Notes under the pieces: generated by a model | Database searches by the model: none | What the model saw: the letters and a program-made list of their open reading frames with translations, nothing else | Told to the model about the DNA's origin: nothing | From: an uncultured Blautia sp. | GTDB lineage: Bacteria > Bacillota > Clostridia > Lachnospirales > Lachnospiraceae | Direction: 5' to 3' | Assembly: GCA_900543715.1 (NCBI GenBank) | Contig: UQSX01000030.1 | Span: 1-27,809 of the forward strand | DNA length: 27,809 bases | Part shown: one piece after another, positions 7,029-15,754 of the stretch | Layout: each line of letters opens with the position of its first letter | Position numbering within the stretch: position 1 is the stretch's first letter | Program-made: the position numbers and the translations under genes

Positions 7029-7046
7029 AGTTAGTGTTATCTAACT
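7029..7046. promoter_or_regulatory. Inverted repeat before the ABC operon
   Basis: AGTTAG-TGTTAT-CTAACT is a perfect 6-bp inverted repeat with a 6-base centre, 37 bases before the first ABC start codon. Its TGTTA core echoes the TetR palindromes upstream, so it may be another operator. It has no T-run and is unlikely to be a terminator. Confidence 0.4.
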
Positions 7047-7082
7047 TAATATAGATATTATAACTAAAAAGGAGGTATCTTT

Positions 7083-8867
7083 TTGAAAACAAAAAAGCAA
7101 AGCAGTCTGTCTCGCATCTTAGGTTATGCAGGCGGGCACAGAAATTTCACTCTGCTGGGCTGTATCCTCTCTGCCCTGTCTTCGGTACTGGGATTAATCC
7201 CTTATGTATGCGTCTGGCTGGCGGCAAAGAATGTACTGGAGGTATGGCCCGTTCTTGACGGGTTGTCCGGTCTGGCCCACTGGGGCTGGACGGCGGTATG
7301 GACTGCTATTGGCAGTATCGTCCTGTATTTTGCGGCGCTTATGTCTACTCATATCGCTGCCTTTCGTACGGCCAGGAATATTCGTCATGCCGCTATGGCC
7401 CATGTGCTAAAGCTTCCCCTGGGATTCTTTACAGGAAATCAGTCGGGGCGCCTGAGGAAACTTATTGATGATAATGCCGGCCTTACTGAAGACCTGCTGG
7501 CTCATAAACTCCCTGATCTGGCAGGAACCCTGGTCACTCCCATTGCTGCTATTGTAATGCTGTTCCTCTTTGACTGGAAAATGGGGATTTTGTGCCTGCT
7601 TACCATGATGCTTGCGCTCCTTTCTATGTGTCTGATGATGGGCGGCAGGAATGCAGGCTTTTTCCATCGGTATCAGAAAGAAATTGAGCGTATGAGCGGC
7701 GAGGCAGTAGAATATGTCCGTGGTATTCCTGTGGTAAAAATGTTCCAGCAGACAGTCTATTCCTTCAAGGCTTTTTATACTGCGATCAAGGATTACAGCG
7801 ATCTGGCCAGCCAGTATGCCATGAGCTGCCGTGTCGGGCAAACCTGTTTCCTGACTTTTATTAACGGAGCCTTTGCCCTGCTGATCCCTGCGGCGCTGTT
7901 TCTTGCCTCTGGAAGAGATATAAGGACAGTGCTGGTAAACTTTATCTTCTATGCTCTGTTCGCACCCGCCTGTGGTCAGATGATCAACCGGATTATGTAT
8001 ATGAGTGAGGCTGTCATGGAAGCTGATGAAGCCGTAGGACGTCTGGATGAAATTCTCAGTCAGAAACCAATGGCAGAGCCAAGCACAATGAAACGCCCTG
8101 CAGATGCTGCTATATCCTTTGACCATGTAACCTTCACTTATCCAGGCTCAGACTTCCCGGCTCTGGATGATGTATCCTTTACTGTCCGCCCCGGCCAAGT
8201 AACGGCTCTGGTGGGACCATCCGGAGGCGGCAAGACCACCGCTGCCAGTCTGATTCCCCGTTTCTGGGATACAGACAGTGGAATCGTTGCTATTGGCGGC
8301 GTCAATGTCCGGAACATGGATACCGAAGACCTGATGAAACAGGTGGCCTTTGTCTTTCAGGATACCCGGCTTTTTAAAGAAAGCCTGTTGGAAAATATCC
8401 GCGCGGCCAGGCCAGATGCTTCCAAAGAAGAGGTTCTGGCTGCTGCCCACGCCGCCCAATGTGATGACATTCTGGAAAAACTGCCACAAGGTCTGGACAC
8501 CGTGGTTGGAACGAAAGGCATCTATCTCTCCGGCGGTGAGCAGCAGAGGATTGCTCTGGCCCGTGCCATCTTAAAAGACGCATCTATCATCGTACTGGAT
8601 GAGGCTACCGCTTTTGCTGATCCTGAAAACGAGCATCAGATTCAGAAAGCATTTGAGGTGCTGACAAAGAACAAAACTGTATTAATGATCGCACACAGGC
8701 TGTCTACCGTACGGGATGCGGATTCTATCATCGTCCTGAGCGGCGGGAAAATTGTCGAACAAGGCAGCCACGAAAGTCTGCTTGCGCTGCATGGTACCTA
8801 TACTGCCATGTGGGAGGATTACCAGCGCAGTGCCCAGTGGAAGGTTGGAAAGGAGGAAGCGGTATGA
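7083..8867 (+). CDS. ABC exporter half-transporter, subunit 1 (TMD-NBD)
   Basis: 594 residues: about six transmembrane helices in the first 320, then an ATPase domain. Visible motifs are Walker A GPSGGGKTT (about 378-386), Q-loop FVFQDTRLF, signature LSGGEQQR (about 482), Walker B IIVLDEAT (Glu near 505) with the D-loop reading AFAD instead of SALD, and H-loop AHR. It begins with TTG at 7083, seven bases after AAAAAGGAGG, and ends in a 4-base overlap with the second ABC gene, so the two should form a heterodimer. The substrate may be a drug, a peptide or an iron chelate, since YbtP/Q-type importers share this fold. No peptidase domain is fused. Confidence 0.88.
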   Translation: MKTKKQSSLSRILGYAGGHRNFTLLGCILSALSSVLGLIPYVCVWLAAKNVLEVWPVLDGLSGLAHWGWTAVWTAIGSIVLYFAALMSTHIAAFRTARNIRHAAMAHVLKLPLGFFTGNQSGRLRKLIDDNAGLTEDLLAHKLPDLAGTLVTPIAAIVMLFLFDWKMGILCLLTMMLALLSMCLMMGGRNAGFFHRYQKEIERMSGEAVEYVRGIPVVKMFQQTVYSFKAFYTAIKDYSDLASQYAMSCRVGQTCFLTFINGAFALLIPAALFLASGRDIRTVLVNFIFYALFAPACGQMINRIMYMSEAVMEADEAVGRLDEILSQKPMAEPSTMKRPADAAISFDHVTFTYPGSDFPALDDVSFTVRPGQVTALVGPSGGGKTTAASLIPRFWDTDSGIVAIGGVNVRNMDTEDLMKQVAFVFQDTRLFKESLLENIRAARPDASKEEVLAAAHAAQCDDILEKLPQGLDTVVGTKGIYLSGGEQQRIALARAILKDASIIVLDEATAFADPENEHQIQKAFEVLTKNKTVLMIAHRLSTVRDADSIIVLSGGKIVEQGSHESLLALHGTYTAMWEDYQRSAQWKVGKEEAV

Positions 8868-10612
8868 TAAAAAGATTACAGCACTTGTTTGCGCTCAGCG
8901 AAAAAGGGGCAAAAGATCTGGTGAAAGCTGTCATTTGGTGCTTTGTGTGCAACTTAAGCCTGATGTTTCCGGTAGGAGCCGTCCTGTTTACAGTGCAGCA
9001 TCTTTTGAATTCCATGGAAAACGGGAGCAGTCCTATGGAGGGATTCTGGATCTATGCAGGCTTTGGTGTGGCAGTTCTGATACTGATGTTCGTTCTTCAT
9101 TGGTTCCAGTATGCTTCACTGTATCTGGCAACCTATAAAGAGAGCGCCAACCGGCGTGTAAGTCTGGCGGAAACCTTGCGCCGGCTTCCTTTAAGCTTTT
9201 TCGGAAACCGGGATTTAAGCGACCTGACCTCCACCATGATCGCAGACTGTTCCAGCTTAGATCAGATGTTTTCTCACTATGTACCCCAGTTGTTCGCCTC
9301 CATTTACTCCACTCTTGTGATCGGTATCGCCATGTTCCTCTGCGACTGGCATATGGCACTGGCTGTACTGTGGGTAGTGCCAGTGGCAATCCTGCTCACA
9401 GCAGGGAGCAAGAAAATCCAGGATTCCTTCGGCACAAAGAATATTTTAAACAAACGGGCAGTAGCCGACTGCATCCAGGAGGGACTGGAAACCATACGGG
9501 ACATCAAAGCCTGCAGCCGCCAGAAAACCTATATGGAAAAGCTGGAGAAAAGGCTGGAGGCTATGGAGAAAGGTTCCATCCACTCAGAACTGGCAACCGG
9601 TGTGTTCGTTTGCTCTGCGCAGGCTTTTCTTCGTCTGGGACTGGCCACTACCATCCTAACCGGCGGAGCACTCCTGGCAGCCGGAGAACTTTCTTTCCTT
9701 TATTTTCTGGGTTTTCTCTTTGCCGCCGCAAGGCTTTATGATCCGCTGGGACTGGTATTACAGAATATCGCCGCTACTTTTAATACGAAACTGCAGATCG
9801 AGCGGATGCGTTCCATTCTGGAACAGCCGATGCAAGAGGGGACAGAAAACTTCACCCCAAAAAACTACGACATTACATTTGACCATGTATCTTTTGCTTA
9901 TAAAGAAGGGGAGGGTGTGCTGAATGATGTGAGTTTTACCGCCAGACAAGGTGAAGTTACTGCCCTCATTGGACCATCCGGTGGTGGAAAATCTACGGCC
10001 TGCAAACTGGCAGCCCGGTTCTGGGATGCTTCAAGCGGCAAGGTATCTCTGGGCGGTATAGATGTGTCCGGTGTAGAACCGGAAACGCTATTAAAATACT
10101 ACTCCATGGTATTCCAGGATGTGGTTCTGTTTAGAGATACGGTGATGGAAAATATCCGACTGGGACGCCGTGGTGCTACAGATAAGGAAGTAATCGCAGC
10201 TGCCAAGGCTGCCCGGTGCGACGAATTTATCCAAAAGCTCCCACAAGGCTATCAGACCATGATCGGAGAAAATGGCTCCACCCTCTCCGGCGGTGAACGG
10301 CAAAGAATCTCCATCGCACGCGCTCTGCTTAAGGACGCGCCTGTAGTCCTGCTAGATGAGGCCACTGCCAGCCTGGATGTAGAAAACGAAAGCGCGGTCC
10401 AGGAAGCTCTCTCCCGCCTGCTTCAAGGCAAGACAGTGCTGGTCATCGCCCACAGAATGCGTACTGTGGCCGGTGCCGACCATATCATTGTACTGGAAAA
10501 CGGCCATGTAACCCAGCAGGGTACCCCAAAAGATCTAATAGAACAAAACGGTCTTTATCGACGTATGGTAGAACTTCAAAGAGAAACGTCACAGTGGAAA
10601 CTGGTAATGTAA
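8864..10612 (+). CDS. ABC exporter half-transporter, subunit 2 (TMD-NBD)
   Basis: 582 residues when started at ATG 8864, which overlaps the stop of subunit 1 (ATGA) and has AAAGGAGG upstream. The first 320 residues hold about six membrane helices. The ATPase domain has Walker A GPSGGGKST (about 369-377), Q-loop MVFQDVVLF, signature LSGGERQR (about 474), Walker B VVLLDEATASLD and H-loop AHR. All catalytic residues are present, so unlike many heterodimeric exporters neither partner looks degenerate apart from the odd D-loop of subunit 1. Co-transcribed with the TetR-controlled partner and followed by a strong terminator. Confidence 0.88.
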   Translation: MIKRLQHLFALSEKGAKDLVKAVIWCFVCNLSLMFPVGAVLFTVQHLLNSMENGSSPMEGFWIYAGFGVAVLILMFVLHWFQYASLYLATYKESANRRVSLAETLRRLPLSFFGNRDLSDLTSTMIADCSSLDQMFSHYVPQLFASIYSTLVIGIAMFLCDWHMALAVLWVVPVAILLTAGSKKIQDSFGTKNILNKRAVADCIQEGLETIRDIKACSRQKTYMEKLEKRLEAMEKGSIHSELATGVFVCSAQAFLRLGLATTILTGGALLAAGELSFLYFLGFLFAAARLYDPLGLVLQNIAATFNTKLQIERMRSILEQPMQEGTENFTPKNYDITFDHVSFAYKEGEGVLNDVSFTARQGEVTALIGPSGGGKSTACKLAARFWDASSGKVSLGGIDVSGVEPETLLKYYSMVFQDVVLFRDTVMENIRLGRRGATDKEVIAAAKAARCDEFIQKLPQGYQTMIGENGSTLSGGERQRISIARALLKDAPVVLLDEATASLDVENESAVQEALSRLLQGKTVLVIAHRMRTVAGADHIIVLENGHVTQQGTPKDLIEQNGLYRRMVELQRETSQWKLVM

Positions 10613-10647
10613 TAACAACTCTCACTATCAAAAATTCAATAGGAAGC

Positions 10648-10689
10648 AGCTCGTATGATAAAAGAAATCTTTTTTCATGCGAGCTTTTT
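10648..10689 (+). terminator. Terminator of the ABC operon
   Basis: AGCTCGTATGA (10648-10658) pairs with TCATGCGAGCT (10675-10685), one G-U pair, followed by TTTTT. Confidence 0.9.
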
Positions 10690-10892
10690 CTTTCAGCTCA
10701 CTACACATGGGACTTTCACCCTTAAGTCCGCTTTCGTATCTCCCTTCATTTCTCTTTACGGACCACAGACCAAGTCTCTCATCCGGCATACACTCCTGTC
10801 TTCATCACCCATTCGCCACTCTTTTCTGCATTCTCCACACATTTGTCGGGAGAAAGATTCAGTTATATTTCTCCTTGTATACTTGTGAATAA
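10690..10892. other. Intergenic region without a recognised gene
   Basis: About 200 bases rich in C and T on the plus strand. Short open frames here have no ribosome site and no protein-like composition. I see no promoter or RNA structure I can support. Confidence 0.5.
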
Positions 10893-11310
10893 TGTTCGAA
10901 AATCATTTCTGTTATATTAAAAGATGGTTCCCCTTTTCGTATAGAAGCATGCCGATTTTACCAGACAACGTCCCGATTATACCAGGATTCCCCAGAGCAA
11001 GGAATCCTGTTTTACAATGAGCCTGTAAAGAAGCTCAGAGTCAGGAACGGAAGAGAGGAGGAAGAAGACCTGGATAAAAATGAAAAAAACAAAAAGAAGC
11101 TGTTCTACAGGGAGGCCATAGGTGCGGCAGGGCTTTTGCTGATCCTGGCGGCGGATATTTTTACAAAACTCCATTTTGTAGTACTTTTTTCCATGGCTGC
11201 CTGGATTCTCCTGGAACTCTGGATTATTTATGACTACAGAAAAAACAGACAGCAGGTCTCGATTGAGATCGTAGACACAGAAAAAAGCTGGATATGGCCA
11301 TGGCATTCCT
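10893..11310 (+). pseudogene. Start-less frame with two membrane segments, probable gene remnant
   Basis: The frame from 10893 to TGA 11308-11310 is free of stops and reads like protein: a charged stretch (NEPVKKLRVRNG, then a run of Glu), then EAIGAAGLLLILAADIF and LFSMAAWILLELWIIYDY, two plausible membrane helices with a basic loop after them. No ATG, GTG or TTG in that frame precedes the coding-like part. A separate ATG frame (10892) opens 42 codons in another register, so a frameshift is possible. It overlaps the DUF4405 start by 17 bases, as an operon partner would. I do not recognise the family. Confidence 0.4.
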
Positions 11311-12001
11311 GATGATTTTGGTCATGTCTTATCAGGCCACGGGAAACCTGTTCCACGAAGCAGCAGGAGTCCTTCTTCTGCTGTTATTTATCCTTCATAA
11401 TGTGCTGAACAGAAAGTGGTACAAGAGCCTTCCCAGAGGAAAATATTCCAGATACCGGAAAGTGCTGCTGGGAGTGAATCTAATAACCCTTTTATCCATG
11501 CTGGCTGCTATGGGTACAGGAATTTATCTTTCACAGAGTATCTTTGCACCTCTGTGGGGAATGCGGGAAGCCTATCTTCTCAGGCCGGTCCATGTGGCGG
11601 CAGGTTCCTGGGGGACCATTCTGGCGGCTGTCCATGGAGGTATGCACATCCGTTTCCCGGCACAGAAAAAGACTATTTTGACAATAGTGGGACTGGCAGT
11701 TGGGATTTTGGGAATCTGGGCCTTTCTGGTTTTGGATATGCCTGCCAGACTGGTTTTCCAGGACAGAGGTCTGTACTGGAGTTATCCTGCTCTGGTGCTG
11801 TTTTTGGCAAATGCAGGAGTCATGGCCCTTTTCGCAGGCCTGGCATCAGCAGGGGCAGCCTGGCTGAAAAAGAAAGAAAATAATAATCTACGAGGAGTGT
11901 ATATTTATGAAAAAAACGAAAATCGCAGCAATGCTGCTGGTAACTTTTACAGCCCTTTCTTTAGGTGCCTGCGGCGGACAGAGCTCAGGACAGGGAAATA
12001 G
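11294..12001 (+). CDS. DUF4405-type membrane protein (cytochrome-b-like fold)
   Basis: A hydrophobic protein with about five membrane helices. MSYQATGNLFHEAAGVLLLLLFILHNVLNRKWY and PVHVAAGSWGTILAAVHGGMH show conserved His residues of the DUF4405 group, which are thought to bind haem and often lie beside flavodoxins. In the same register, plausible N-terminal sequence (RRHRKKLD) precedes the first ATG, but no start codon or ribosome site is there. At the other end the frame runs about 95 bases into the flavodoxin gene, whereas one register over it would stop at TAA just after the Lys-rich tail near 11880. Both ends therefore suggest small indels. The membrane core itself is intact. Confidence 0.65.
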   Translation: MAMAFLMILVMSYQATGNLFHEAAGVLLLLLFILHNVLNRKWYKSLPRGKYSRYRKVLLGVNLITLLSMLAAMGTGIYLSQSIFAPLWGMREAYLLRPVHVAAGSWGTILAAVHGGMHIRFPAQKKTILTIVGLAVGILGIWAFLVLDMPARLVFQDRGLYWSYPALVLFLANAGVMALFAGLASAGAAWLKKKENNNLRGVYIYEKNENRSNAAGNFYSPFFRCLRRTELRTGK

Positions 12002-12631
12002 TTCAGAAGCAACGGCATCCGGAGATTCCGGACAGGAGCAGAGCAATGCTTCTGACAGCGGAAATGGCGGAATCAAGGACAATACAGACGCCTCAGCAGA
12101 AGGAACTGCAGGAGGCGGCAATGTCCTGATCGCATACTTTTCCGTGCCGGAAACAGACGGAGTGGATACCGTATCAGGAGCCAGCCGGGTGGCTTAGATG
12201 GAGAGGTTCTGGGAAATAATGAATACATTGCCAGAATGATCCAGGAAAATGTAGGAGGAGATCTGTTCCCCATTGAAACAGTTCAGGAATATCCGGGAAC
12301 CCATGACGCTCTGCTGGAGTTTGCCTACAATGAAATGCAGGAAGACGCCAGACCGGAGCTTGCCACACAGATTGAAAACTTTGACAGTTATGATACTGTA
12401 TTCCTGGGCTATCCCAACTGGAACGCAGATCTGCCTATGCCTCTTTATACTTTCCTGGAGTCCTATGATTTCAGCGGTAAGACCATAATCCCCTTCTGCA
12501 CCAGTGCCAGCGATCCTATCGATAACAGCCTTCATATATTCCAGGAGCTGGCTCCTGATGCGGTAATAGAGGAAGGATTTACTAAGTCTGTAATAAAAAT
12601 TCCATCTTCTACCTGGTGTTCCGGCCTGTAA
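11907..12631 (+). pseudogene. Lipoprotein flavodoxin, frameshifted and 3'-truncated
   Basis: The N-terminus is a lipoprotein signal (MKKTKIAAMLLVTFTALSLGAC, lipobox LGAC), followed by a Ser/Gly/Asn-rich linker and the flavodoxin start NVLIAYFSVPETDGVDTVSGASRV. The frame then meets TAG at 12195. The expected continuation DGEVLGNNEYIARMIQEN is found in the next register from about 12198, so one base appears lost near 12190. The second part keeps FDSYDTVFLGYPNWNADLPMPLYTFLESYDFSGKTIIPFCT, typical of the flavodoxin_4 group that sits with DUF4405 proteins. After ...EEGFTKSV the sequence becomes antisense to the convergent glycosidase, so the last ~20 residues of the fold are missing. Probably a surface-anchored redox protein, now inactive unless the frameshift is an assembly error. 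Confidence 0.7.
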
Positions 12632-13704
12632 GGATGATTGGCGATATTGTTTCCCATAGTCATGAAGGAACAATGGCCTCCATCCAGATTATAGGCAGCT
12701 TTACATCCCAAATCCTGGAAGACCTTGGCCAGTTCTTCCAGGAACATGCCTCTGGTGGTACTCTGTCTTCCATCTACCACCACCAGACAGTAATGTCCCG
12801 GCTCATAATAGCCTATAGCAGTTCTGGGATGGGACTCCCGGATATAGCTCCAGGTAAGAAAAGAATCTTTTGCTTTTCCCTGGTCATCCAGGAGACTGGG
12901 CCCGAAAATCCAGCTTTGATAAGCGCCTTCCTCAATAAGCTGCTGGGTATTCAGTTCCTGAGGACTGTAAATTTTCATTGTTCCGTCCCAATTCAGGACA
13001 CAGGTTTCCATATCTGTGGATTTTGCCCGATAAATTACCCCATTGCGGATAATAGTGCCATTGTCTGCATGACGGCTGTTGCTGTAGGAATCTCCGTTTA
13101 CGCCCAGCACAGATTTCATTCGGGAGGACATAGAAGTCATCATTTCCGTGTATCCTACCCCATAGGTATCCTGGGCAAAGCAGGTCTGGAGACAGGTGAT
13201 ATCGCCTACATAAATATCTGCTATTACATAAGAAATTCCCTTTCCATATTTCCTGTGATTTCCATTTCCCGTAGTATCCAGCCGGTCAGACTGATAGGAA
13301 TGATAGGACAACTCAACAGATAAGTCCGGGCTTGTGTAGGAGGTATCTGTAGACTTCACTTTGCTGGTAAATTTGTCTGCAAACTTTTTATGCCAGTCCT
13401 GGCTGTCCAGCTTTACTTTAGTGGTTTTCAGCCCCCTGGCATTTCCGTCTACAAGCTGCTGGAGAGCTGCCTCTCTCTGACTGTCTCCTGCTTTACTCTG
13501 GACTGCCTTTTTCTCTGTGTCCTGGGCAGCACTCTCTTCCTCCTGCTTCAGGCTTCCTGACGAAGATTTTCCGCTACTGGCAGAGGCCAAGGCTGTCTGG
13601 GCCTGTATCCCTTTCTGAGGAAGCAGATAATCAACGCCCCAGATTCCCGTTACCAGCAGAGCTGCGATGAGGATATCTGCTGCAAAAACCATGAGTTTTC
13701 TCAT
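12532..13704 (-). CDS. Phosphodiester glycosidase (NAGPA-domain) family, membrane-anchored
   Basis: 390 residues. An N-terminal membrane anchor (ADILIAALLVTGIWGVDYLL) is followed by a Ser/Lys/Glu-rich spacer to about residue 110, then a NAGPA-type domain: GVNGDSYS, NGVIYR, WIFGPSLLDD, SHPRTAIGYYEPGHYCLVVVDGRQ and LGCKAAYNLDGGHCSFM. This family cleaves or modifies phosphodiester-linked sugars and occurs in cell-envelope polysaccharide metabolism, here outside the membrane. The start has GAGGTG in front. Family members usually end soon after the ...GIFIT strand; here the frame continues about 16 residues into the flavodoxin antisense strand, suggesting its natural 3' end was removed. It follows the GT2-GtrA gene and may act on the same glycan. 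Confidence 0.78.
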   Translation of the reverse strand: MRKLMVFAADILIAALLVTGIWGVDYLLPQKGIQAQTALASASSGKSSSGSLKQEEESAAQDTEKKAVQSKAGDSQREAALQQLVDGNARGLKTTKVKLDSQDWHKKFADKFTSKVKSTDTSYTSPDLSVELSYHSYQSDRLDTTGNGNHRKYGKGISYVIADIYVGDITCLQTCFAQDTYGVGYTEMMTSMSSRMKSVLGVNGDSYSNSRHADNGTIIRNGVIYRAKSTDMETCVLNWDGTMKIYSPQELNTQQLIEEGAYQSWIFGPSLLDDQGKAKDSFLTWSYIRESHPRTAIGYYEPGHYCLVVVDGRQSTTRGMFLEELAKVFQDLGCKAAYNLDGGHCSFMTMGNNIANHPYRPEHQVEDGIFITDLVNPSSITASGASSWNI

Positions 13705-13825
13705 CTCTGTTCACCTCTTTCTTTCCGAAAATCACCTTTCCCTGGACCAGCCAGCTTATGAGAAACAAAGTAATCTCCGTCAATATTTTGGCCGGATATA
13801 CAGGAATCCTGAATACCAAAGTTAA
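13701..13825 (-). pseudogene. GtrA C-terminal fragment of the glycosyltransferase
   Basis: In the register +1 to the glycosyltransferase stop, the sequence reads LVFRIPVYPAKILTEITLF and then LISWLVQGKVIF, the last membrane segment of a GtrA domain. The end of the gene makes best sense one further register over, as RKERGEQR and a TGA overlapping the glycosidase ATG. The piece between the first GtrA half (ending CRFVF) and this fragment, roughly 40 residues, is missing. Confidence 0.6.
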
Positions 13826-14658
13826 AGGAAGACAAAGCGGCAGTTCATCATATAATTGTAAACAGCGCTCAGAACTCTGGCTCCTATATTAGTTCCCAGA
13901 ACTCCTGCCGCTGAAGAAGGAAAAACTGCCGTAAAAATAATAAACAGCAGATAATCCAGCAGAAAACTGGAAAAAGACGACATAGAAAACTTTAAAAGAT
14001 TTCGGTATATCCGTATGGAATCCCGCACCTTTCTAAAGTGGGAACAACTGTTTCCCTTGTCATGATAAATGGTCTCTATGGGAACTTCCAAAATGGGAAT
14101 TTTCTTTTTTACACAGTTTATAAGCATATTCATTTCGTACTCATATCTTTCCCCTGGAATCTCCAGCATAAAATCCAGCAGCTCCGTAGAAAAAGCCCGA
14201 AGTCCTGTCTGAGTATCCGAAATTTCCGCTCCTGTCATCAGCTTAAAAATTTTTCTGGTAAGCTGGTTGCCGAACCTGGATTTCCAGGGTGTGGACTTAT
14301 CCAGATTTCTTGTGCCAAGAACCAGTGCTCCGGGATTTCTTCCTGCCCGCATCAGGAGCTTCTCCATATCCTCCGGAAGATGCTGGCCGTCTGCATCCAT
14401 AATTCCCACAGCGCCGTACTCCCACAGTTCTGTCCGAATATATTGAAGAGCGGTTTTTATAGCCTCGCCTTTCCCCTGGTTTTCTTTATGGTGGAGTACG
14501 ATACATTTCTTTTCCAGTCTCTGGAAACTTTCCCTGTACTCCTTTTCGCTGCCGTCATCTACTACCAGGACCTGATTTTCCAGTTCCCAGAGCCGGTCCA
14601 CCAGCTTTTCCAGACATGGCTCCGGGTTCAGAGCCGGTATGATCACAATAAATTCCAT
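13822..14658 (-). CDS. GT2-family glycosyltransferase with broken C-terminal GtrA domain
   Basis: 278 residues. The first 210 form a GT-A fold of the polyprenyl-phosphate (DPM/dolichol-like) GT2 group: FIVIIPALNPE, VLVVDDGSE, HHKENQGKGEAIKTAL, GIMDADGQH (the DxD metal motif) and SDTQTGLRAF. From about residue 225 a GtrA-type membrane domain starts (SFLLDYLLFIIFTAVF, then NYMMNCRFVF) and stops abruptly at TAA 13822. Such fused enzymes load a sugar on undecaprenyl phosphate and help flip it. The catalytic part is intact; the membrane part is disrupted (see the fragment just downstream). Divergent from cysD with a 196-base gap. Confidence 0.82.
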   Translation of the reverse strand: MEFIVIIPALNPEPCLEKLVDRLWELENQVLVVDDGSEKEYRESFQRLEKKCIVLHHKENQGKGEAIKTALQYIRTELWEYGAVGIMDADGQHLPEDMEKLLMRAGRNPGALVLGTRNLDKSTPWKSRFGNQLTRKIFKLMTGAEISDTQTGLRAFSTELLDFMLEIPGERYEYEMNMLINCVKKKIPILEVPIETIYHDKGNSCSHFRKVRDSIRIYRNLLKFSMSSFSSFLLDYLLFIIFTAVFPSSAAGVLGTNIGARVLSAVYNYMMNCRFVFL

Positions 14659-14854
14659 GGTCAGACCCTCTTTCTCTCTTTTTTTCTTCAGATAATATGG
14701 TAAAAGGTAAAGCTAAAGAAAAGAGAGAAAGAAAATAAACATTCTTTAAACGGTCTGTTAAAAATACATTTTTTGACACAAAATGTTCACATTTTCCCTT
14801 TAAAATAGAAAGGAAACTATTTCTCAGGATCATTATCCTGGAAAGGAGATAAAT
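14659..14854. promoter_or_regulatory. Divergent regulatory gap, GT2 / cysD
   Basis: A TTGACA lies near 14775 but the nearest -10-like TAAAAT is 22 bases away, so the cysD promoter is uncertain. TTTAA-N8-TTAAA forms an inverted repeat around 14745-14765. CAGGAT-CATT-ATCCTG (14825-14840) is a perfect 6-bp hairpin ending directly before the cysD ribosome site AAAGGAG and may affect its access. Confidence 0.4.
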
Positions 14855-15754
14855 TTGAACTCTTTAGATCACCTAAGCGCTCTGGAAGCAGAGTCCATTT
14901 ACATTATGCGGGAAGTTGCCGCAGAATGCGAAAATCCCGTTATGCTATATTCTATAGGGAAGGACAGCTCTGTCATGCTCCATCTCGCCAGAAAGGCGTT
15001 TTATCCGGAAAATCTTCCCTTTCCCCTTCTTCATATTGATACAACCTGGAAATTCCGCGAAATGATCGAATTCCGGGACCACATTGCCGAAAAATATAAT
15101 CTGAACATGCTGGTTTATACAAATCAGGAAGGAGTTCGCCAGGGAATCAACCCTTTTGATCACGGTGCTGCCTATACAGACATTATGAAAACTCAGGCTC
15201 TGAAAGCAGCGCTGAAACATTATGGCTTTACAGCAGCCTTCGGCGGCGGACGCAGAGATGAAGAAAAGTCCAGAGCCAAAGAACGTATCTTTTCTTTCCG
15301 CAGTAAGGAACAGACCTGGGATCCCAAGAATCAGCGGCCTGAAATGTGGAATTTATACAATACAAAAATCCATAAAGGAGAAAGCATCCGTGTCTTCCCT
15401 CTGTCAAACTGGACAGAGGCAGATATCTGGCAGTATATACAGCGGGAAAATATTGAAATCGTTTCTCTCTACTATGCCAAAGAACGTCCCTGCATCTACC
15501 GGGACGGCAATATTATCATGGTAGATGATGACCGGCTGAAACTTCTTCCCGGAGAAGAGATCCAGTATAAAAAAATACGTTTCCGTACTCTGGGCTGCTA
15601 TCCTCTCACCGGCGGAATGGAATCAGATGCAGATACCCTGGAAAAGATCATTGCAGAAACTCTGGGAGCCGTTTATTCCGAAAGGACCAGCCGTGTCATT
15701 GATCATGAAGCTGCCGGCAGCATGGAGCGCAGAAAAAGGGAGGGATATTTCTGA
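14855..15754 (+). CDS. cysD: Sulfate adenylyltransferase subunit 2 (CysD)
   Basis: 299 residues, full length for CysD. It makes adenosine 5'-phosphosulfate from ATP and sulfate together with CysN. The PP-loop SIGKDSSV is at 33-40. [35 protein letters not shown] and [15 protein letters not shown] follow in the family order, and the Arg/Lys-rich C-terminus [12 protein letters not shown] is typical. The start is TTG at 14855, six bases after AAAGGAG. The stop overlaps the cysNC ATG by one base, so the two subunits are translationally coupled. Confidence 0.95.
   Translation: MNSLDHLSALEAESIYIMREVAAECENPVMLYSIGKDSSVMLHLARKAFYPENLPFPLLHIDTTWKFREMIEFRDHIAEKYNLNMLVYTNQEGVRQGINPFDHGAAYTDIMKTQALKAALKHYGFTAAFGGGRRDEEKSRAKERIFSFRSKEQTWDPKNQRPEMWNLYNTKIHKGESIRVFPLSNWTEADIWQYIQRENIEIVSLYYAKERPCIYRDGNIIMVDDDRLKLLPGEEIQYKKIRFRTLGCYPLTGGMESDADTLEKIIAETLGAVYSERTSRVIDHEAAGSMERRKREGYF

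Noticed and set aside
7407..8126. A 239-codon minus-strand frame opposite the first ABC gene
   Set aside because: It lies entirely antisense to a conserved ABC transporter and has no ribosome site or motif.
10655..10892. Short plus-strand frames after the ABC terminator
   Set aside because: They have no ribosome site and low-complexity Ser/Phe/Leu composition, and start inside the terminator hairpin.
14775..14806. TTGACA ... TAAAAT as the cysD promoter
   Set aside because: The spacer is 22 bases, too long for a sigma-A promoter.
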